DNA from: Paratinospora sagittata
Lineage: Eukaryota; Streptophyta; Magnoliopsida; Ranunculales; Menispermaceae
DNA: 64,000 nt
Direction: 5' to 3'
Assembly (NCBI GenBank): GCA_035771175.1
Contig: CM069612.1
Span: 31,009,296 to 31,073,295 of the forward strand
Shown: piece by piece, positions 48,571-61,739 of the stretch
How positions within the stretch are numbered: position 1 is the stretch's first letter
How the letters are laid out: each line of letters begins with the position of its first letter
The notes under the pieces: generated by a model
What the model saw: only the letters and a program-made list of their open reading frames with translations
Told to the model about the DNA's origin: nothing
The model's database searches: none
Program-made: the position numbers and the translations under genes

Positions 48571-48720
48571 TTTTGCGAAGATACGATGTTAGTAGTTAGT
48601 TGTATAACAAATTCCATTATCGAAGATGTATCAAGCTCGTTCTTAATCCATTAATCCCCGCCCTTTATAGGATAAGTGAATGAAAAATGCTCCAGTTTGG
48701 CTTTTTGAGTTGAGTCCAAC
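48571..48720 (-). mobile_element. Possible relative of the family-B SINE at 14229
   Basis: TGTTAGTAGTTAGTTGTATAAC, then a TATCAAGCTCGTTCTTAATCC-type stretch, parallels 14253-14330, again after a T-rich run. The head region does not align well and no target duplication was found. Confidence 0.35.
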
Positions 48721-49385
48721 AAATATATATAACCAATGGTCACTTTTCACTTTGATAATATTTTCTTCTCGACAATCCATTAGTGCTGAAGAGCAAATTG
48801 AGTAAAAGTTGCCATTGAAGCTCATATTCCTTTAATAATTTTTACAAGTTTTTGATGAAGAATTGAGGATCATAACAATCCACACATCCTGCAACTACTA
48901 ATCCATGGCAATGTGTAGGAGTTGTGGAATGAGTCCTTGAAAATCAGCTTGTAAGGAAAAGGGCAGGCCTTAAAGCTCATGTTCCTTTATAATTTTAGGA
49001 TCGCAAAGGAAAGTTACTTCTCATTGTACCATGAGCAAGCAAGCTAGCCAGTGATTCATTTTCAGCTTTCTTCGAAAACCAAATACCCTGATTACAAACA
49101 CAGTACCAGCGAAAAAAAGAGAGTTTTAACTGCTCCAAGATTTTTACAAGAGAAGAAAAATCTTCAATGATTATGGATTAAGGAGATAAAATATTTCAGC
49201 CTCCAGCCTTTCCAGCCTTACAAATACGGAGTTTGTTCCCATTGACAACAACAAACACATCATTATCATCATCTAACAACATATAGCAAGAAGCACCCAC
49301 CATCATCAATATCTCAAGTCTTTCTGAGATTCTCTCTACATCTTTCCCCAAAAACAAACAAATTGCACCACAATTCTCAAAATAA

Positions 49386-52300
49386 TTAAAAGAAATCGAA
49401 TTCCAGATAATTGTCAGAGCTTTTCTGATCTGGAACAGCAACACCACCACCAGCCTTTTCACTTCTTGATGCATTCGAGGCCGGAATCCGCTCAATCTCT
49501 ACTGGCTTTGGAACCTCAGGTGGTGTGGCACAACGTATCAAAGCCCAATTCACTCCTTCGAAGAAAGGGTGTTGCTTAATTTCCGTTGCTCCACGTTTAT
49601 AAGCCAGCCGGTTTTGTGGCTCCTTCACAAGCAATCCCCTTATCAAATCTCTTGCAGAGAAGCTAACCACCGGTGACTCTGGGAACCGAAGTGGCTGGCC
49701 AACGACATTGAACAATGTGGCCCGATTACTAGAACCCTTAAACGGGGTCTTACCAAACAAGAGTTCATAGAGAAAAATCCCAAAAGTCCACCAATCTACA
49801 GCACTCCCATGGCCTTCACCTTTAATAATCTCTGGCACCAAGTATTCGTGAGTTCCCACAAATGACATTGACCGAGCCCCAGTTGGCTCTGCAATGAGCT
49901 CAGGCAGTGGGCTTACTTGGTTTCCAATCTCATTTTTAGGTTTTCTTTCCTTCTTGGACTTGCTGGAGAAAAACCGAGGGGAAAAGCAAGTTGTGGGAGC
50001 TACACAAGATGGCTGGATACAGGAGGGTTCGATGCACGCTGGCTGAACACAATAAACAGGGTTCTTTCGAAAGGGATCGGTTTCAAGTGAAGATGACTTG
50101 ACAAGAGTAGGACTAACGGAACATCTTAGGGAAAGGTCAAAGTCAGAGAGCATTATGTGTCCGTCTTCACGCACAAGAACATTTTCCGGCTTGAGGTCAC
50201 GGTAGACAATGCCAAGCATGTGGAGGTATTCCAAAGCAAGGAGAACCTCTGCAACGTAAAACCTGCACGATGAGATCAAGTTGTAAAACTCATCAAACCA
50301 CCAAGAACAAAAATAAACTATGATTCCAAATTTTAGGTGATTGGATCCACACATCATGACAGAATTAGAAGAAACAAAATATATTATATATAATAAAGCA
50401 ATACAGTAAGGGGAAGGAGTACCAGGAGTACACCAAGACACCAAGAGCCCAAGAGACTACAAGCAAATTACATTAAGCCACTCGGACACCAAGAGCCCAA
50501 CAGAATTAGAAACTAGCTCGCATGGAATACTTTTTTTTTAGAAGAAACAAGATTAATGTATTAAACCCAGAAAAATGCATGGAACTGTTATAGAGACTCA
50601 AAAGGCGGTTAATCCCCACGGTTTATCCGTGTGTTTGTCATACTTTGATAGCATTTCTTTATATCTAATAACAAATAACAAATAGAAATTAAAGATGCCT
50701 ACTATCTGTCTTGGGATTACTCTTGCTCTGATATACAGTAGCATAGAAGAAGATTATTTTCCACCTAAAATACCTCCACTAGCTCATGTTACATAAAAAG
50801 AAAGGGCATACCCACTACACAAGGCTCTCACCAGTCAAGGTCTAGGAAAAGGATTCCATACACGGTTTCACCTCTATATTGGAGAGGTTTCTGGATTCGA
50901 TCTTGTGGCCTCTAGATAACAATGGAACAATCTTAACTGTTGCATCAAGGCCCACAACGCATCAAAGTGCTGGCACCACTCTATCTACTTGAGGCTGCAA
51001 GAAGAATGGTGAACATCTTTTCCTACTAAGATTTAACAGACACTTAGGAACACACCAGATTGATTTTACAGAATGTGAAAATTGGTTTTCTGGGGCAAGA
51101 ATCTGAAATCTTCTCAGAAGTACTGAAGTTCACTTTACAACTGTGGCATCACGGGCTTAACCAACTAAAGCTTTTGGAGGCTACTCAGGCTAAGGATTCA
51201 CTCGGTTGAGTGTGAGAGAGTAGAGTGAGGTGGAAGAGAGCGAGAGAAACAAATTTTGGAATAGCATGTGTGTGTGTGTATCAGTCTCCTCAACCAGCCT
51301 TCTAATCCTAAAAACTGAAAGTTGAGTCCATAATTTGATTTTCTAACAACATCAACCAACCGAACCGCCTTTCTTCAAAAAAAAAAAAAACCACCTGAAC
51401 TTGGCCCAACTGATTTGGTTTGCTTAACCGGTTGGTTAGGATTATATTTAAGCCGCCCTGCATAGGATTGATGTGATTTGGCAATCTACAATACTTCAAA
51501 ACACATATTCCTCAACAAAACAGGAATTGAAACAAATAGATCAGAAATTTAGTAGATAAAATGGCTGTCATCAATTAATGCTGCAATCACATTACAAAAA
51601 ACATATATAAATATCAAAAAGCTGCTAGAGCAACCAGAATACAAGTTTATCAGCAACTACACAAAGATGCTGGCTCTCATACTCTTAGTTTCCAAAAATA
51701 AAAAATAAAATAAAAAAATGAACGAATATGTCAAAAAGCGAAAAACATAAAATAGAAGAAAACAAGTGACCAAGTGTGACGATTACTCATCTGTCTGGTT
51801 TAATAAATTATATTACATTCAAAGAAAAGTTGAATATGCTAAGGAGCAAGAGGAAAGTGAAATTGATGGAGGATGGGGATAGTGATGAAACACAAGGGTG
51901 CCCTCAAGAAAATATGACCATGGAAAGAATTAGTCACTGGCCAAAATGTTTCATGCTGAAGATGATGTTAAAGCATGTCCATACAGACAACGATGGGTGG
52001 GCCTTTGCGCAAAAGTTGAAATTGCTCCATTGTGACCTGAAGGTCGAGGTTTCAAATTTTAAAACAGTCTCTATGCATCATGGGGGTTTTAAGGTTGCAT
52101 ACTTTGTTACTTCTTCAAAACCCGTAATGTCAAGAGCCAGAGGCCACGCCCATCACTCACTCCATCTTGGCCCATTCACTTTTAAAACCTCACGACGTAC
52201 AATAGAATCGGCAAGTTCAAGTTTTGCATTCAGTGTTCTCAAGGGCTCGAGATGAAGCTGAGGCAATATAGCACTAGGTGTGGAGTCTGTAGACTAGACT

Positions 52301-55300
52301 AAGAAATTAAATAAATTTATGTAATAGAAACACAGATAGTTACATATTAAATCAATTAATTTATGGCTTAGAAATATCAACAACTTATACATATCCCTAG
52401 GCAAGTTTTTAATTTTTTAAAAAAGGAATACTTTTGAATTTAAGATGCAAAGGAAAAATAATACTAACTTAAAAGATGTCGAACCATTTGCTAGTTTGAA
52501 TAGTGATTGTATTTTTTATTTTTTTTCATAGGAAAATATCTGAACTTTTAAAATAACTGGGTTTTAATCTGTGTATCTATAGGAAAAAGATGAGAAAATG
52601 CCCAGGCCACACTTTGACAATCCTGGCTTGACCCGTACTTATTCTTGTCAACTCAATATGGCAGTTGCAAATCACATAGACCAAGGCATCTTACTCGCAC
52701 ATGCTTAATCAATTTGTCTATAACCTAAATAAGCATCTACCTCATTTTGTATTAATTTGAATGCCCTTGTCTTTTAAAGCAGAAACTACACTCCTGACTT
52801 GAAAAACCACCCTAAAAACTGCATTCCCCATGAATCTATGCTTTCCCTATGGTTATGAGATGAAAGGGCAAATTAAGCAACACCTTGCAGCAGCATTAAT
52901 CTACAGGAGGAAAATAGGCACAGGACTTTTGGTAAAGAGGATAAACCAATTTTCAAAGTTGAAATAACTAGTACAACAGTTTATTACATGCCCCGTTTGT
53001 TGTATACACTGATAGCTATTGTGAAGAGAGTGGAAATTTTCATTTTGAGAGTTTTTTGCAGAATTATAGCATAAAAATTCATAAATATTGTGTTACAAAT
53101 AAAAAAGGACGTACTGATGCATGAGGCTCCAGCCATCGCAGGGTCTGGGGAAGGAATGATGTACACAGCCTTACATAGGCTTACATCCACATTTGAGTGG
53201 TGGTTTCCAAACCTCTAGGTAACGATGAATCAATCTCAACCTTTCGGCCAATGGAAAATCGTGAATATTGTCTTACAGTATGCCAAATAAAATGAAAATA
53301 GAGACTTCCCAAAGAACGTGGAGGACCGAGATCTAGATAACTCTAAAAATGATCTCAGCTTTATTGGTAACACGTCTCTAGCAATTCAAAACGGGAACGC
53401 AAATTTTGAAGAAAAACTAGTTCAACTAAACACAATAGAAATAACTTGGATTGGAATATAGCTGAGGTGACTTCTGCCTACTGCCATACTAAATAAAAAG
53501 GCATCATTAGTTGACACTATTAATTTGCAAAAATAGATTCGTACATACTTGAGAAAGGAGTAGCCCCAATTGCAAATAAAATGAAAAATCGATTAAAGAT
53601 GGTTTGGATAAATACAACGAACCCCTTTAGATGTATGATGAGTTCCCAATTCTTTCCTTGACCACTAGAAACTAGAAAGCATCACCCCATTCATGATTTC
53701 ATCCATGTCTATGGAGTTTCATCAATCAGCATGGAGTCGCCCAAGTACTCCATGACTCCTTAAGGAAGAAATTCCAAATAAAACAGGCAAGAGAGAAGAA
53801 TACGCAGTTATCGGAAGGCTTCCAAAATTTTTGAATTTAGGACAAAAATCAAGGATCAAATATCACATCTCCAACAAGCATCAGTTGTACGAGTTTTATT
53901 GATTTCAGCATAGAAGCAAATAGAATTCCCATCTAATCTATGGTTAGCCAAATGTTCAAAATATCAGGGCTCTCTCCTTTCTTCTTTCTATTTTCTCCCC
54001 CTCTCTCTGTTAGGCAATTAGGGCGCCACCTTTCAAGATCGAAAATGGTTGAGACTTGAGACTAACACATATCTGTAACAAAGGGCTTTTGGACGAAGCA
54101 TAAAATATGATCTTAGACATGACAGATTTATTCCTTTAGTAGCACAAGCTACATAAAAAAATGTACGGTTATCTTCTGAAAAAAAAATCATAGAAGGAAT
54201 AGATCTGTATCAAGTGGAAATTTCTACATGTCAATTGTCAAGTTCTCTCCACTATTTTTCTTTAATAAGTTAACAACATTTATTGCAGTGCTAGCCTCCA
54301 ACATACGATGAATATAAAGGAAATATAAGTAAATTACTCTTTTATAAGAAAGTGACTATGAAATATCATAGAACTTACTTCACTGCTTGTTCGGAAAAGT
54401 ATTTCCCCGGCTGCCTCTGCCGAAGGGTATGCAAGTCTCCTCCAGGGCAGAACTCCATCACCAAACACGAAAACTTTTCTGTCTCAAAGTGAGTATATAA
54501 CGTTGGAAGAAATGGATGGTCCAGGCACTGTAATATCTCTCTTTCCGTCTGAGCTCGAAGCAGCTTCTTCCGGCTAGCAAGAGAGCCCTTGTCCATAACC
54601 TTCATTGCAAAATAACTCTTCGTTCCACTCAATTCGGACAGATAAACACTACCAATATCACCACAGCCCAACCTCTTAAGCAATCTAAAATGGTTCAAAC
54701 CCAAGACTCCATCTCTTGATCGAACGACCTGGATTGCTTCCCATCTCGAATCATTTGCTTTGTGAGGCTTGCTGATACTGCTGCTTATGCTGCTACAAGT
54801 GCTTTCATCACTCACATCACTGCTAGTGCTTCCTCTGCACATACTACTCTTCCCACTCTCAACATATTCGGCACGATCACTAACCTTGGCACTTCCACTG
54901 GTCTTGGTAAGACTACTAGCCCCATCACTAACTTTAGCAGAAGCTGAACTATCCTTTACACTTCCATATTCAGATATTTTCTTTTCTTGATCCTCTCCAC
55001 CTTCTAACGATCCCCTATTCTCATTCACGGCAGGATCCACTTGTTTGGTTAGCTGCTTTGATCCTAACTTTTCGGGTAACGGATTGGAAGATCCCTTCTG
55101 ATTAGGATTCGATGTTTTGTGTCCCTCGGATGATTCTGCAGTAGCCTGCTTAACGCAACTGTCTTGCAAGGGCCGTGGTGACTTTTTAGGGGTTGGTGAC
55201 TCTGACTTGCTGGTTTTAGAAACCTGTAAGGGTGAAGGGCGGCGGGAATTAGAATCTGATATTTGATTTCCCGAAGTTTTCTGTTCCAACCCTGCTTTAG

Positions 55301-55319
55301 CACCGGCTTTTGAGGCCAT
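49386..55319 (-). CDS. D6PK-type AGC VIII protein kinase (D6PK-like / PK5 subgroup)
   Basis: Two exons, 54379-55319 and 49386-50262, join as AA|G to give 605 residues. The single 4.1-kb intron interrupts the kinase domain at QAVK|FYVAEV, usual for this group. Residues 1-185 are a Ser/Lys-rich N-terminus. The kinase domain starts about 211 ([15 protein letters not shown]), with ATP-Lys240 in AMKVMDK, catalytic Asp336 in YRDLKPEN, and DFD (354-356) in place of DFG, the AGC VIII hallmark. The subdomain VII-VIII insertion has Cys/Pro repeats ([17 protein letters not shown]) and a basic patch ([10 protein letters not shown]) of the type used for membrane association. It ends NYLEFDFF. D6PKs phosphorylate PIN auxin exporters at the plasma membrane. 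Oddity: the APE motif reads VPE (EYLVPEII). Confidence 0.93.
50526..50576 (-). mobile_element. Very short LINE tail with 8-bp target duplication
   Basis: Poly(T) followed by TAGAAGAAACAAGATTAATG, flanked by GCATGGAA at about 50518-50525 and 50577-50584. It resembles the tails of the other L1 fragments. It is in the kinase intron. Confidence 0.45.
50804..50953 (-). mobile_element. Au SINE copy, near full length
   Basis: On plus it reads GGCATACCCACTACACAAGGC (3' end) through AACAATCTTAACTGTTGCA to CAAGGCCC (5' head) in reverse complement. Both Pol III box regions can be traced. Confidence 0.8.
51998..52145 (+). mobile_element. Au SINE copy, diverged, plus orientation
   Basis: GGGCCTTTGCGCAAAAGTTG (A-box side), then CCATTGTGACCTGAAGGTCG and a decayed tail CAAGAGCC. 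The open frame over it is not a gene. Confidence 0.7.
53104..53252 (-). mobile_element. Au SINE copy, diverged
   Basis: Plus-strand GATGCATGAGGCTCCAGCC and GCAGGGTCTGGGGAAGGAAT are the reverse complement of the Au 3' half. The head near 53250 is degraded. Confidence 0.75.
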
Positions 55320-56640
55320 TGGAAGATGATGAAAGCTTTAAAAAGTTCAGATTGAACAAGCCCATTATTCAACCTCCAGCTTTCCCTCCATTAGCTTCCC
55401 CAAACATTTTATTCTCAAACTTATACAAGAACCTCGGCTCTAGAATAAGATAATCTCTGCGATTAATCAAATTTAAAAGATCAAAAAAGTTGATAACAAC
55501 TCATTCGCTACTAAATTACTAGTGCGATTGTCTTTGCTACCTACATCATGCAAGCCAATAGAGTGAAGAAATTAGCATTCAATATACATATTCAAGAAGA
55601 GAAACTAATCCAGAATCAGCATACTGAAAAACAGAATCTTTCAACAGAAGCGGCAAATTATTAAAAAATAAAAAATAAATAAATAAATTGAGATCTGAAT
55701 CTAAAGCACTAGAAATCTTGTCCAGAAGGCAAAAATGCAAAATTAAATGAACAAATTCTAAAACCTTGTTGAGATTCCGGAAACACAAAAAATTTTACAG
55801 AAAAAAGAAGAGGGCATACTGTGAGCAGGAAGCAAGCTTAGATCAAACACTGTTTCCACCAAATGATCTACAGAATCAACAAGAAAAAAGGGGATCCTCC
55901 AAGTACAGAATCACAGCTACCAGACTCAAAAATGCAAACTTTCTCTCAAAAGTAGGCATAAACACCAAAATCCTACACAAAAAACAGGATATTTACAGTA
56001 GAAAAATGCGGGATTTTTAAAAGCTCACAAAAGGGCAAGTAACCAAAGAGCCAGACAACACAAGTGAGAGATGAATAGATGAAGGTGGGGGTCAAAAGTA
56101 AGAAGAAACTGAAGAAGAGAAGCAAGATTTCAAGCTGTACGGATAAAAAAGCAACACCCAGATCTCAAACACAGACCCACTTTTCTACATCAAACCCTAC
56201 CATAGATCCAAACCCAAGAGCAGCCCCCTCTTTCCTCAAGTTACACAAGAAAAAAAAAAAAATTAGAAAACAAGAGACTAAAGTGATGCAAACCCATCAA
56301 GAGAAAATGAGAGAGCACTTAAAAAGTAAAGAGAAAAAGAAGAGCCAAAAGTACCTGGTGTCAAAGATCAGAACTTTAAGGCTTTGCTTTACCAGAGATG
56401 TAGAAAAATAATAATACTAAAGCACTACTGCTCCACAAAGAGAAGAGAGAAAGGAGAGAGATAGAGTCGTAGGAAAATGGAACTATGGGAGTGAGAGCTG
56501 AAGAAGAAGAAGAAGAAGAAGAAGAGGAAGAGAGAGGAGAGAGAGGGAAGGGAGAGGGAAATGAGGGGTCAAAGGGGCTTAAAGCCTCTTCACTGGTTTC
56601 AATTATTTCAATTGGTTTTTTTTGTCCCCAAACCAAATGG
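55320..56640 (-). promoter_or_regulatory. Leader and promoter-proximal region of the D6PK-type gene, probably with a leader intron
   Basis: On minus, a CTT-repeat leader (GAA run at 56502-56525 on plus) is followed by a good donor (ACCAG|GTACTT, exon end at 56355). The sequence between it and the ATG at 55319 is AT-rich and intron-like. The acceptor is not clear. No coding frame with family similarity is seen here. Confidence 0.4.
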
Positions 56641-58242
56641 GGTCCAAATCAATATATCAATGCCAGAAGAAGTCTCTCATTCTCTTCTCTAATGCCTCCT
56701 CGTTCTCAGTTCTCACTGCTGTCCCTTATCTTTTTTTGGGAGAATGTTATTTTGGTTAGAGTAGTTATAAATTTTAAGTATAACTATATATATATAGTTA
56801 TTAAATTATTTACTATATATTTTAAAATATATAATATATATTCATTTAATAATTATAGATGTATAATTACATCTGGCATTATATTTTTTATAATAAGATT
56901 AACATTTTTCACTTCTATACCTTTTTTTCTTTTTTCTTAAGCTTCATTTGGTATGAAATTTAAATTTAATTTTCAATATTTAAAAACAAAATATCAAAAA
57001 ACTTGAAAAAAAAAATTTGTTTGGTTTAATATGATACAAAAATTGTTTTTTAAAAAATCTTAAGAAAAAAAGTTTGTTTTTAAAAAACATATAAAAATTG
57101 TTTTTTTAAGTTTTTCTTTTGTGTGAAATCTCGAACAAACTTAACAAATTTCATTATTTTTAAATTTTAAAAATAATTTTTGAATATGATATTAAACATA
57201 GTTTTAGAAACTATTAATCAATTAAAAATGAGATTACATTCTAAATTTTTTAAAATTATTTATAAATTACATAATAAATGTAGCCTTAATTGTTTTATTT
57301 TTTTTTTACTACAAATACACGTAGGACCAGAAATAAATGAGACCCAACAATAGTATTACTTCTTGAAAAAAAAAATATATAGAGAAAATAATTTATAGAT
57401 AAGGAAGTCAATGACGTGTCTTTGTCCATACACTCATGTATGTAAGAAGTCTTATACCAATCAAATATAGGCGTCGACGTCTACCAAACTAACTCACCTC
57501 TCTCTTTCTCTCTCCCAATATATATGAAAGCGACTTAATGGTTCTTTTTCTAGATTTTTTTTTTTTTTTTTTGTTAATTTAGATTACATTACAATATTGA
57601 ATTGCACGTAGATTAGACATTAATTTAGGATGATTTTATTAATAGAAGGGTAATTCTAACTATTAATTAATATAGAGAATAATAGTACCCAGATCAAGAT
57701 TGAAATAAAACCGTAACAAGACCCATAAAAAGTCAAAACAACTCCCCGCCTCTTATGAGGATGTGTAGAGTATATAACAATGACACAAGATAGGAAGTCT
57801 TGAAGTTTCGAGGTTGTGAGTTTAAAATCCTTAATTTGAAAGGAGAAAAAAATGTTCATACAAATTCATTATTCTACAACTGCTATTATTTATGTATAGC
57901 TGCAACTCAAAATTTATTTCTTGAATGGTTTTCTAGTTACTTGAGTAAATAACTTTAAGTTTTGAAAAGTTTCCTAATATGACAACTTTGTTGTTAATAC
58001 ATTATTTTAATAAGTGGACATTCTTGTGGCCATGATATATATAATTATCAAGCATTCTAACAATTAAGACTATAGTTTGTTGAGAATATTTGAACTTTAA
58101 TACTAATTTTTGAAATGTTACAATTCCAGTTTAAAGATGTTAATTGTTAAGAAAATATTGAAAAAATATTGTGCTGTCTACCTTGACAATCTTAATTGAA
58201 GAGTATCATTATCCTATATTTCTAAAGTTACAAGTTTAAGAC

Positions 58243-58789
58243 TGTTGGATATATGTAGACCGAAATAATAATCTCACATCAGATATGGACATATTCAAAA
58301 TACTCTCATTAGTACCGAGGCCTTTTGGAGTAAAACCTCACACCTGAGCCTAAATGTGTTTAAGTTGAAAGCAATATCGATACTAGTAAAAATTCAGACC
58401 AACCCAATAAGTGGTATCAGAGCTGATGGTTCAGTTGGGATGCATATATGTTAAGGCGGAGTATGCGCGTGTGCTTATAGTCGCAGATAGTTTCTCGAGC
58501 TACTCCTCATCGAGATGATGGCGACAATTAATCTGATATGGATCGTGTGGTGTAATCGTGATGAAAATTAAATTTCGGTCCAAGATGGAGATTTGTTGGG
58601 TATGTGTGAACCGATTGAAATAATAGTCTCACATCGGATATGAGCTTGTTCATCACATGAAATATAAGTTGAGATATTACCCTTATTAATACCGAAGCCT
58701 TTTAGAGTAAAACTTAACACCTAAGCCTAAAGGTGGTTAAGTTGAAAATAATATCGGTACTAGTAAAAATCGAGGCCCACCCAACAACA
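58243..58789 (+). mobile_element. TRIM (miniature LTR retrotransposon), near complete
   Basis: 5' LTR 58243-58409 and 3' LTR 58594-58786 (167 and 193 bp) share TGTTGG starts, AATAATAGTCTCACATC-type sequence and ACCGAAGCCTTTTAGAGTAAAAC. The PBS TGGTATCAGAGC (58412-58423) follows the 5' LTR. A purine-rich CAAGATGGAGATT precedes the 3' LTR. AAGAC occurs directly before (58238-58242) and, after three extra bases ACA, behind the element (58790-58794). There is no coding capacity, as expected. The 5' LTR has lost about 26 bp relative to the 3' LTR. Confidence 0.85.
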
Positions 58790-59223
58790 AAGACTAATCT
58801 CATCACTTAGATATGTAAATAAATCATTCTTGTTTTATATATAACAGACTTTTTTCAAAAAAAAAAAAAATCTTTTATTTATTTATTTATTTTAGCTACT
58901 GTAGTTAATAAAGGATTCGATTATTTAAAAATGATGCTGCATTTGTTTGGATCTAAAGCAATGTATTCGAGATTGATCATAAACACAATTGATTGCCTTA
59001 ATTAGATCAAATAATTTTATAGGAGAATAGAAACTAGATGGTAATAAGGGTTAAAAACAATTATATTCTAGTACTATATAGGCATTAATTTCAGGAACAT
59101 TTCCATCATTTCACCCAACACCAGAAGAATATCTATTGATACAAATACGATAATTTATTAAATTGAAATGGGTAATACCAGTATAAGATAAGTAATAGAA
59201 TCAAACAATTCAACAAAGGAATT

Positions 59224-59411
59224 TTTATTTTTATTTTTATTTTTTGAGATAATAAGAACTTACATTCCTACTAATCCTTATAAGGTACGGCCACAAACAC
59301 CCTTAGATACCTTTGACCAACACCATAATGGGAGGATAAGTTCCTTGATTCAAACACCATACCTTCAAGGTGGGAGTGCTTGCTCCACTGAACTGATCCA
59401 CCATTGGTTCT
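59224..59411 (-). mobile_element. tRNA-derived SINE (family A), second copy
   Basis: Shares CCTACTAATCC, ACGGCCACAAACACCCTTAG and the GTGGATCAGTTCAGTGG-type head with the copy at 7605. An ATTTTT-type tail lies at the left. ACAAAGGAATT (59213-59223) and ACAAAGAATT (59412-59421) are the likely target duplications. Confidence 0.7.
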
Positions 59412-59958
59412 ACAAAGAATTAACTATATATTTTTAAAAATTAAATTAATTAAGGTTCTTGATAAAATAAAAACTTTTTCCTTTTAAAATGTGAGCCAGT
59501 TTTATATATTGGTATTAAAGTGGTGGTGTGGTACCCAAGACATAAAGGGCCCATCTCTAAAGATAAAAATATATATAGTTTTGATGAGACAAGGAACTGC
59601 ATTTCAATGCACTCAAAAGAAAATGGCAAAGCAAGCTTAGAAGAGGGCACAAGGAAATTACTCACATGATATCAAGGTAAACATTAAAGGAGATTGAAAA
59701 TAAGAGCACCATAGGCCAATTTTAGTTAAAAATTCCACCACTGATGGAACACAAAAGAAGGTCCTACTGCTTGTGAAATCTAAAAGAAGATGTTGCTTTA
59801 TACATAGCTATATATATATTGTGGGTTTAGGGGTCTCCTCACTTTATACCAAACCCTCTGCAAAAATCCATGGGTTCCAAAGGTTGCTCTTAAACACAAC
59901 TGTGTATGAGGTCCCAAGAAAGTGAAGCCTATATAAGGTGGTGACCCATCAAACCTCA

Positions 59959-59960
<2 letters not shown>

Positions 59961-60005
<45 letters not shown>
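59961..60005 (+). repeat. (TAA)n microsatellite, about 15 units
   Basis: Uninterrupted TAA repeats of about 45 bp. Confidence 0.95.
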
Positions 60006-60006
<1 letters not shown>

Positions 60007-60599
60007 GTTAGGTTGCAATCATGACTATTTATTTCTAATGTTTTTCTCCTACTTTTCTTATTGAGGAGTGAGGACATTATTCTAGCCAGTTTCTCTTACT
60101 TTTTATTCTTGCTGGAACTTATATATAATAAAGCATATTTTCTCCAACACTTTCATGGTGAACCATTCTTTTTCTTATGTTAACAAGGAAATGTTCTGAG
60201 GGATTTAAGGAGAAGTTAATATTATATACATAATGGGAAAGAAGAAGAAGAAGAAGAAGAAGGGAGAAAAATGAGAATAAAATGATATTTAAGAAAATGA
60301 AGAACTAAAATTAATAAATCCATGGCTATAATTATGACCATAATTAATTGCTTGATAACGATAGAATTTTTTTTTTTTTTTTTAAAGAGTCACTGAGTAG
60401 AATACAGCCATACATTTTTTATTTTTTCTTTAGATACCTTGATTGACATGATATTGAGACTTGCAATGTTTAAATAATTTAAGCTTAGGTTTTTCTTTTT
60501 TTTAAAATGAAAATTTTGAGCCTCAAGACAATATGACATTGGCCTTGTTCAGCATATCTCATGCTTTAGTTATCAATTATGAAATAAGTTTAAAAGAGT

Positions 60600-60821
60600 T
60601 ATTTTTTATTATTATTATTACCGATTTTTCGGCACCCGATATGTGCCTTTCTTCCTTTTAGACGAGACTAATCCTCTCGGACTCAAACATGACAAAAACA
60701 TTTAGACTGACCTTTCCAACAAAGTCAGATAAATAAAGACACACCCAGACTCAAACTCAAAACCTAGACATCAACCTTATTTATACTCAGTTCCTCAACC
60801 AACAGAACTATCACATGTTAA
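60600..60821 (-). mobile_element. tRNA-derived SINE (family C) with 10-bp target duplication
   Basis: On minus, the head GTTGGTTGAGGAACTGAG and GTTTTGAGTTTGAGTCTGGG (B-box-like) are followed by an (ATA)n-type tail. TTAAAAGAGT flanks it at 60590-60599 and 60822-60831. Confidence 0.6.
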
Positions 60822-61739
60822 TTAAAAGAGTGCTTTTAAATATAAATATAAAAGCTTCATTTCTTAAGTAGTGCCAAAGAGGGCCAACTATACTTGAAAA
60901 AAGTAAAAAGTAAAAAAAATAATCTCTGCATCTCTGCAAGTAAATGCACCATTACATCTGTATCATTACTACTAATTTCACCTCATCAACACCACAAAAT
61001 CTGCTTATCAAATCAGTTGAAAGCTTTCCAACACGTCTCATTTGTGCAGTGTCATGTGCTACCTTTAGGAGAAATCCAGATATGATTTTTGACAAATTAA
61101 CTACTCTGAATATATATACACCTCTTGCTATTTTCTTCTTGTTTCCAAGTTGATATGCATGTTGTATAAATTAAAAAAACAAAGGCGCTAAGACCTCAGG
61201 GATCAAACATACTAAGCAATCCCTTTGTCTTTTCTTGTTTGTAACACTTATCTTATTCAAGTAAGGACAGAAAACTTGTCCCCTCACACATCTTAAGAGA
61301 AATTGAGCAAACCACATGGCAGACCCACTTCTTAGGGTTCATTAATTTGAGGGTTAGATCATGAAGTATGAGTCAACCATTTTTGTTGGGTTTTGCTATT
61401 AGCAATAAAACACAGATCTAAAAGTACATTAGAGAGAGTATTAGTGACCAACACCTGAATTTCCTGGAAGCAATACAAACAACAATGTATATATGTGTAT
61501 ATAAAAAATATAACAATCTATCACATTAGATTATTCCCACCCGGGAAATCTGCAAGAAGGCAAAAATAAAATAAAATTCCATTAGGTTCTTTAAGCCCTT
61601 GTGAAGTCTACTCAAAAGGTTGAATTTTTTTTTCCCTGATTTTGTTGGAGAGAACCAACAGATTCCTTTTTCTCCATTCATGGTTCTAGGCACATGGTAT
61701 GATAATGTAGTACACTGCTCTATATAAATGAATGGTCCA

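Larger units (their letters stand above)
43801..49385. other. AT-rich intergenic region between the Sec14-like and D6PK-type genes
   Basis: Divergent to the left gene and 3' to the kinase. It holds (AT)n at about 44048-44064, an (AAT)n run near 44404-44424, a LINE tail, a CTTT microsatellite, a MITE relative and one coding-like fragment, listed separately. Otherwise I see only AT-rich spacer and the kinase 3' UTR near 49150-49385. Confidence 0.6.

Noticed and set aside
51776..52255. 159-codon plus-strand ORF in the kinase intron
   Set aside because: Overlaps an Au SINE; no splice context and no recognised domain.
56376..56940. Ser-rich and Glu-rich ORFs near the D6PK-type leader
   Set aside because: They come from a GAA/CTT repeat in the leader and AT-rich sequence beyond it.
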